Source: Clostridia bacterium
GTDB taxonomy: Bacteria > Bacillota > Clostridia > TANB77 > CAG-508
DNA: 26,151 nucleotides
Direction: 5' to 3'
Assembly: GCA_900754085.1 (NCBI GenBank)
Contig: CAAEBO010000044.1
Coordinates: 1-26,151 of the forward strand
Each line of letters opens with the position of its first letter. The stretch's first letter is position 1. The notes beneath the pieces were generated by a model. That model searched no databases and was not told where the DNA came from. It was given only the letters and a program-made list of their open reading frames with translations. Both the position numbers and the translations under genes were made by a program. This document shows positions 23,430 through 26,151 of the stretch, in pieces.

Positions 23430-25448
23430 CTATTTAATTTTTATATCCCTATATCTTCTATAATTTATATAAGAAATAATAAATATTAAAATAACTACTG
23501 GTAATACCCATCTTGCTATATCTGTTCCAGTTTTTGGCAATAATTTGTCTGCTAAATCTTTGTCTACTGTTCCGTTATAATAATATGATGTATTTCCGTT
23601 TGAGTTATTATTAGTTGTTCCGGTTCCTGTATTTGTGTTTGTATTCGTATTTGTGTTTGTGTTTGTATTCGTATTTGTATTTGTGTTTGTATTCGTATTT
23701 GTGTTTGTATTTGTATTTGTATTTGTATTCGTATTTGTATTTGTGTTTGTATTTGTGTTTGTATTCGTATTTGTATTTGTGTTTGTATTTGTATTCGTAT
23801 TTGTATCTGGATCTGTATTAGTTTTCGTGTTTGTTATTGCTTTTAGGCATAAGTTAGATTTTCTAAAATTATATTCTTCTAGCGTTAATGTAGTAAAATC
23901 TTGCCAAGATTGTAAACTGTTTACAGATATATAGCTTTCTCCAGCATTCGCACTTACATTGTCAAATATAGTTGGCGTTGTAGTTATTCCACTATCAAAA
24001 TAATTACATTCTATACCTATTTGATATTGTTCTGTTGCACTTACTTTTAGTACTACCGCAAATTTATCGCCTGTTATTTTTACAGGATTTTTTAGTTTTA
24101 ATGTATTATATGTAGCATCTAATGTTGTTTTATCTACTTCAACTTTTTGTAATTTTGATTTATCTAAACTTGCATCTGATGGGTTAATATATACTTCTAT
24201 TTTTACATTACCACTTACAGCAGTCTGTAATTCTTCTATATATTCTTCCTCTTTACTCTCTTTAGAAAATACATTTGCAATTCCTACATCTCCTGCTGGA
24301 TTCATTGTTAATCTTGTAGTAGCACCATAAAAATCATTTTGATATATTTTTTTATTTTCTACAATATCTGCTGTTCCCATTATACCTGTTAAGTTTTTCT
24401 CTATATTAACATCATCATAAGAAACATAAGTATAACCTTTTGCAAAGCTTTCTGTTCCATATGAATTTAAACAAATATATGCACCTGGATTTTTTGGTTT
24501 TTTATTTGGATTAAAATTATCTACTGAATAATTATCATCCCAACCAATAATAGTTATTGCATGATCTATATTATAAATATTATTGTCACAATAATATGAA
24601 GAAGAATGCATAGGGTCTTTTGGATTACTATAAAAATTAGCTTGGTTCGCAACTGTTGTTGCAGATAATGCTCCATATTTCATAATATATTGTTTTATTT
24701 CATTTCTTATTAGCTGTACTTCTTCATCTGTATATTTATTTAACACATCTTTTTTATATGTTACATTACCTTGGCTATCTATACTTTTATTTATAGTTGG
24801 AAATTCTTTTGCTTCTGTTACTCTTGTAACTGGCTTTTTATTTTGTATTTCTTCCAATTTTATCTTTTCTTCATTATCTTCAAAAGGCATACTTTCTTCT
24901 AAAACTGCACCTGTCCCATTAGTAAGGTATCCTAATGCTATTGTTGAATTTCCTCCACTTTTAAGTTCTCTACTAAATCCTATTGGATTTTTACCATCTA
25001 AAAAAGTTTCAGATGTTGCATAATCCATATGTCTTGCTGAATATCTTGGTATTACTGTTTTTTCTCCAGATTTAGCTAAATATGATTCTAATACACTTGT
25101 CATTGAAAAAGCCCAACATTCACCAGTAGTTCCTTGATGTTTTACTGGAACATTAATATCTTGTGTTAGTATATATTTATTTGGAATAGATGCTTTCATA
25201 AAGAAATTTTGCATTCCAAACATGAAAGAATTTGCATTTTTGATATCTTTATCATTCATGTTTATTGTTGTTGCAGTCGGCATAATTGTTTTATTTTTTT
25301 CTTCTTCTGAAAGTTCTTCCCATTTCTTAAAGTCCTCAGATATATTAATAGAAATAGTCGTTTCTCCAAAGTTTTCTTTTGCCAAAGATATATTACAAGT
25401 TCCAATTAATATACTTATTAATAATATTATTGATAAAATCTTTTTCAT
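23430..25448 (-). CDS. Cell-wall-anchored papain-family cysteine protease with Thr-Asn stalk and LPKTG
   Basis: This is a 672-aa exported protein. In order it has a signal peptide (residues 1-23), a short propeptide-like region, a C1A papain-type domain, a beta-rich domain resembling the lectin-like module that follows this type of peptidase (about 355-545), a Thr-Asn dipeptide stalk of about 29 units, and a sorting signal LPKTG (637-641) with a hydrophobic helix and an Arg/Lys tail. The catalytic set is complete: Q105 (KHQGTTG), C111 (ECWAF), H296 (DHAIT) and N328 (LNSYG, where papain has NSWG). Sortase would link it to the wall. GGGGAG precedes the ATG. Its substrate is unknown. Confidence 0.93.
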   Translation of the reverse strand: MKKILSIILLISILIGTCNISLAKENFGETTISINISEDFKKWEELSEEEKNKTIMPTATTINMNDKDIKNANSFMFGMQNFFMKASIPNKYILTQDINVPVKHQGTTGECWAFSMTSVLESYLAKSGEKTVIPRYSARHMDYATSETFLDGKNPIGFSRELKSGGNSTIALGYLTNGTGAVLEESMPFEDNEEKIKLEEIQNKKPVTRVTEAKEFPTINKSIDSQGNVTYKKDVLNKYTDEEVQLIRNEIKQYIMKYGALSATTVANQANFYSNPKDPMHSSSYYCDNNIYNIDHAITIIGWDDNYSVDNFNPNKKPKNPGAYICLNSYGTESFAKGYTYVSYDDVNIEKNLTGIMGTADIVENKKIYQNDFYGATTRLTMNPAGDVGIANVFSKESKEEEYIEELQTAVSGNVKIEVYINPSDASLDKSKLQKVEVDKTTLDATYNTLKLKNPVKITGDKFAVVLKVSATEQYQIGIECNYFDSGITTTPTIFDNVSANAGESYISVNSLQSWQDFTTLTLEEYNFRKSNLCLKAITNTKTNTDPDTNTNTNTNTNTNTNTNTNTNTNTNTNTNTNTNTNTNTNTNTNTNTNTNTNTNTNTNTNTGTGTTNNNSNGNTSYYYNGTVDKDLADKLLPKTGTDIARWVLPVVILIFIISYINYRRYRDIKIK
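23629..23802 (-). repeat. Hexanucleotide repeat encoding (Thr-Asn)n
   Basis: Twenty-nine uninterrupted six-base units of the forms GTATTT, GTGTTT and GTATTC (plus strand) encode alternating Thr and Asn on the minus strand. A 24-base higher-order unit (GTATTC GTATTT, then GTATTT GTGTTT) recurs at 23665, 23725 and 23761. Each unit is a multiple of three, so copy-number changes would lengthen or shorten the stalk without a frameshift. Confidence 0.95.
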
Positions 25449-25467
25449 AGTTAATTCTCCCCTTATA

Positions 25468-25495
25468 TTTATATAATAGCATATAAAATTATCAA
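25468..25495 (-). promoter_or_regulatory. Possible promoter of the cysteine protease
   Basis: On the minus strand TTGATA (25490-25495) and TATAAA (25468-25473) are 16 bases apart. An overlapping extended -10 TGCTATTAT (hexamer 25473-25478) offers an alternative. The region is very AT-rich, so this is moderate support only. Confidence 0.4.
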
Positions 25496-25523
25496 TTTAT
25501 ATAACATACTTTTTTCTTTTGTA

Positions 25524-26024
25524 TTACATTTTTATTACAATTTTTTTGTTTTTTAATTCGATCTGTCTATATTTGACATTGCATAAATCTAACAATTTTT
25601 TTGAAGCAATTGTTTCAGCATTATTAGCATATTTATCTGATAAATATACTACTTCTTTTATTCCCGCTTGAATTATTTCTTTTGCACATTCATTACAAGG
25701 AAATAAATCCACATAAATTCTTGATTTTTCTAAATCCTTTCTTGACCCTCTATAGTTTAATATAGCATTTCTTTCTGCATGTACTACATATAAATATTTT
25801 GTTTCTAATGGATTTCCTTCTCGTCCCCAAGGAAATATTTCATCTTTAAATCCATTTGGCGCTCCGTTATACCCTATTGATAAAATTCTATTGTCTTCAC
25901 TAACTATACAAGCTCCTACCTGTGTGTTTGGATCCTTACTTCTCATTGAAGATAGTTTAGCAACTGCCATAAAATATTCATCCCAGCTTAAGTAATCTTT
26001 TCTTGCTTTTGAATCTTCTTTCAT
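25524..26024 (-). CDS. comEB: Deoxycytidylate (dCMP) deaminase
   Basis: This is a 166-aa cytoplasmic zinc enzyme that deaminates dCMP to dUMP, feeding thymidylate synthesis. The zinc and catalytic motif is complete: H82-A-E84 (VVHAERNAIL) and C110/C113 (FPCNEC). The N-terminal YLSWDEYFMAVAKLSSMRSKDP and the substrate loop GYNGAPNGF are typical. In Bacillus the homologue is named ComEB from its place in a competence operon, but no competence gene is seen here. AGGGGG lies before the ATG. No terminator separates it from the downstream protease gene. Confidence 0.95.
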   Translation of the reverse strand: MKEDSKARKDYLSWDEYFMAVAKLSSMRSKDPNTQVGACIVSEDNRILSIGYNGAPNGFKDEIFPWGREGNPLETKYLYVVHAERNAILNYRGSRKDLEKSRIYVDLFPCNECAKEIIQAGIKEVVYLSDKYANNAETIASKKLLDLCNVKYRQIELKNKKIVIKM

Positions 26025-26110
26025 TCTTTTTCCCCCTAAATTTACAATCTATTAGCTTATAAAATTTTAATATACTAATCTTTCATTTTTGCTTAATATT
26101 TTTTTATTTA

Positions 26111-26139
26111 AATATACTTTTTTATTTATATTTTTGCAA
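26111..26139 (-). promoter_or_regulatory. Possible promoter of the dCMP deaminase gene
   Basis: On the minus strand TTGCAA (26134-26139) and TATATT (26111-26116) are 17 bases apart, which would give an 80-base leader. The region is very AT-rich. The rest of 26025-26151 shows nothing else. Confidence 0.35.
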
Positions 26140-26151
26140 TATTATATATAA

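Noticed and set aside
23629..23802. Repeat array considered as a CRISPR or satellite
   Set aside because: Units are six bases with no spacers and lie in frame inside a protease stalk.
23615..23934. Long plus-strand frames encoding Phe-Val or Tyr-Leu repeats
   Set aside because: They are the mirror of the Thr-Asn repeat in the minus-strand protease gene, have no ribosome binding site, and are low-complexity.

Overview
The window comes from a strongly AT-rich, Gram-positive, spore-forming bacterium, most likely a member of the Clostridia (Bacillota). The evidence is the low-GC coding style, AGGAGG-type ribosome binding sites before almost every gene, near-consensus SigA-type promoters, an H-type small acid-soluble spore protein, an LPKTG cell-wall sorting signal, a split transketolase and the gene order tlyA-recN. 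TGA is used as a stop, so the genetic code looks standard. A precise genus cannot be given from the sequence alone. There are no insertion sequences, phage genes or CRISPR arrays; this is mostly core chromosome.

Layout, left to right. (1) 1-450: the start of an unknown minus-strand gene cut by the window edge, and an unknown 93-aa plus-strand protein whose stop codon touches the stop of dtd. (2) 447-3929: minus-strand operon der-plsY-gpsA-dtd (ribosome assembly GTPase, two phospholipid-precursor enzymes, D-aminoacyl-tRNA deacylase) with a promoter just ahead of der. (3) 4003-9520: minus-strand run lepA - N-formylglutamate-amidohydrolase-like gene - rlmB - unknown 587-aa membrane-anchored protein - rpmF; rpmF also has its own consensus promoter, and tandem hairpins follow it. 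(4) 9523-12657: plus-strand operon maf-mutS2 from a promoter back-to-back with that of lepA, closed by a strong terminator. (5) 12661-15170: minus-strand tlyA-recN. (6) 15197-16084: plus-strand single genes, each with its own signals: tRNA-Glu(CTC), a 70-aa membrane protein, and an sspH-like spore protein with a candidate SigG promoter. (7) 16127-21595: minus-strand cell-envelope block ftsE-ftsX, two tandem coiled-coil M23 peptidases, then lemA and a TPM-domain gene. (8) 21603-23361: split transketolase. (9) 23430-25448: a secreted papain-family protease anchored by LPKTG through a Thr-Asn repeat stalk. (10) 25524-26024: dCMP deaminase.

The most coherent functional unit is the envelope block: FtsE/FtsX form an ABC-type transmembrane switch that, in other bacteria, activates coiled-coil peptidoglycan hydrolases, and two such hydrolases lie directly downstream. 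The points most worth checking are the one-base frameshift in the Gly/Ser tail of the TPM gene, the duplicated FtsEX-linked hydrolases, the Thr-Asn hexanucleotide repeat in the anchored protease, the CTC-anticodon tRNA-Glu in an AT-rich genome, and the unknown small and membrane proteins. I found nothing I would call a wholly new system.
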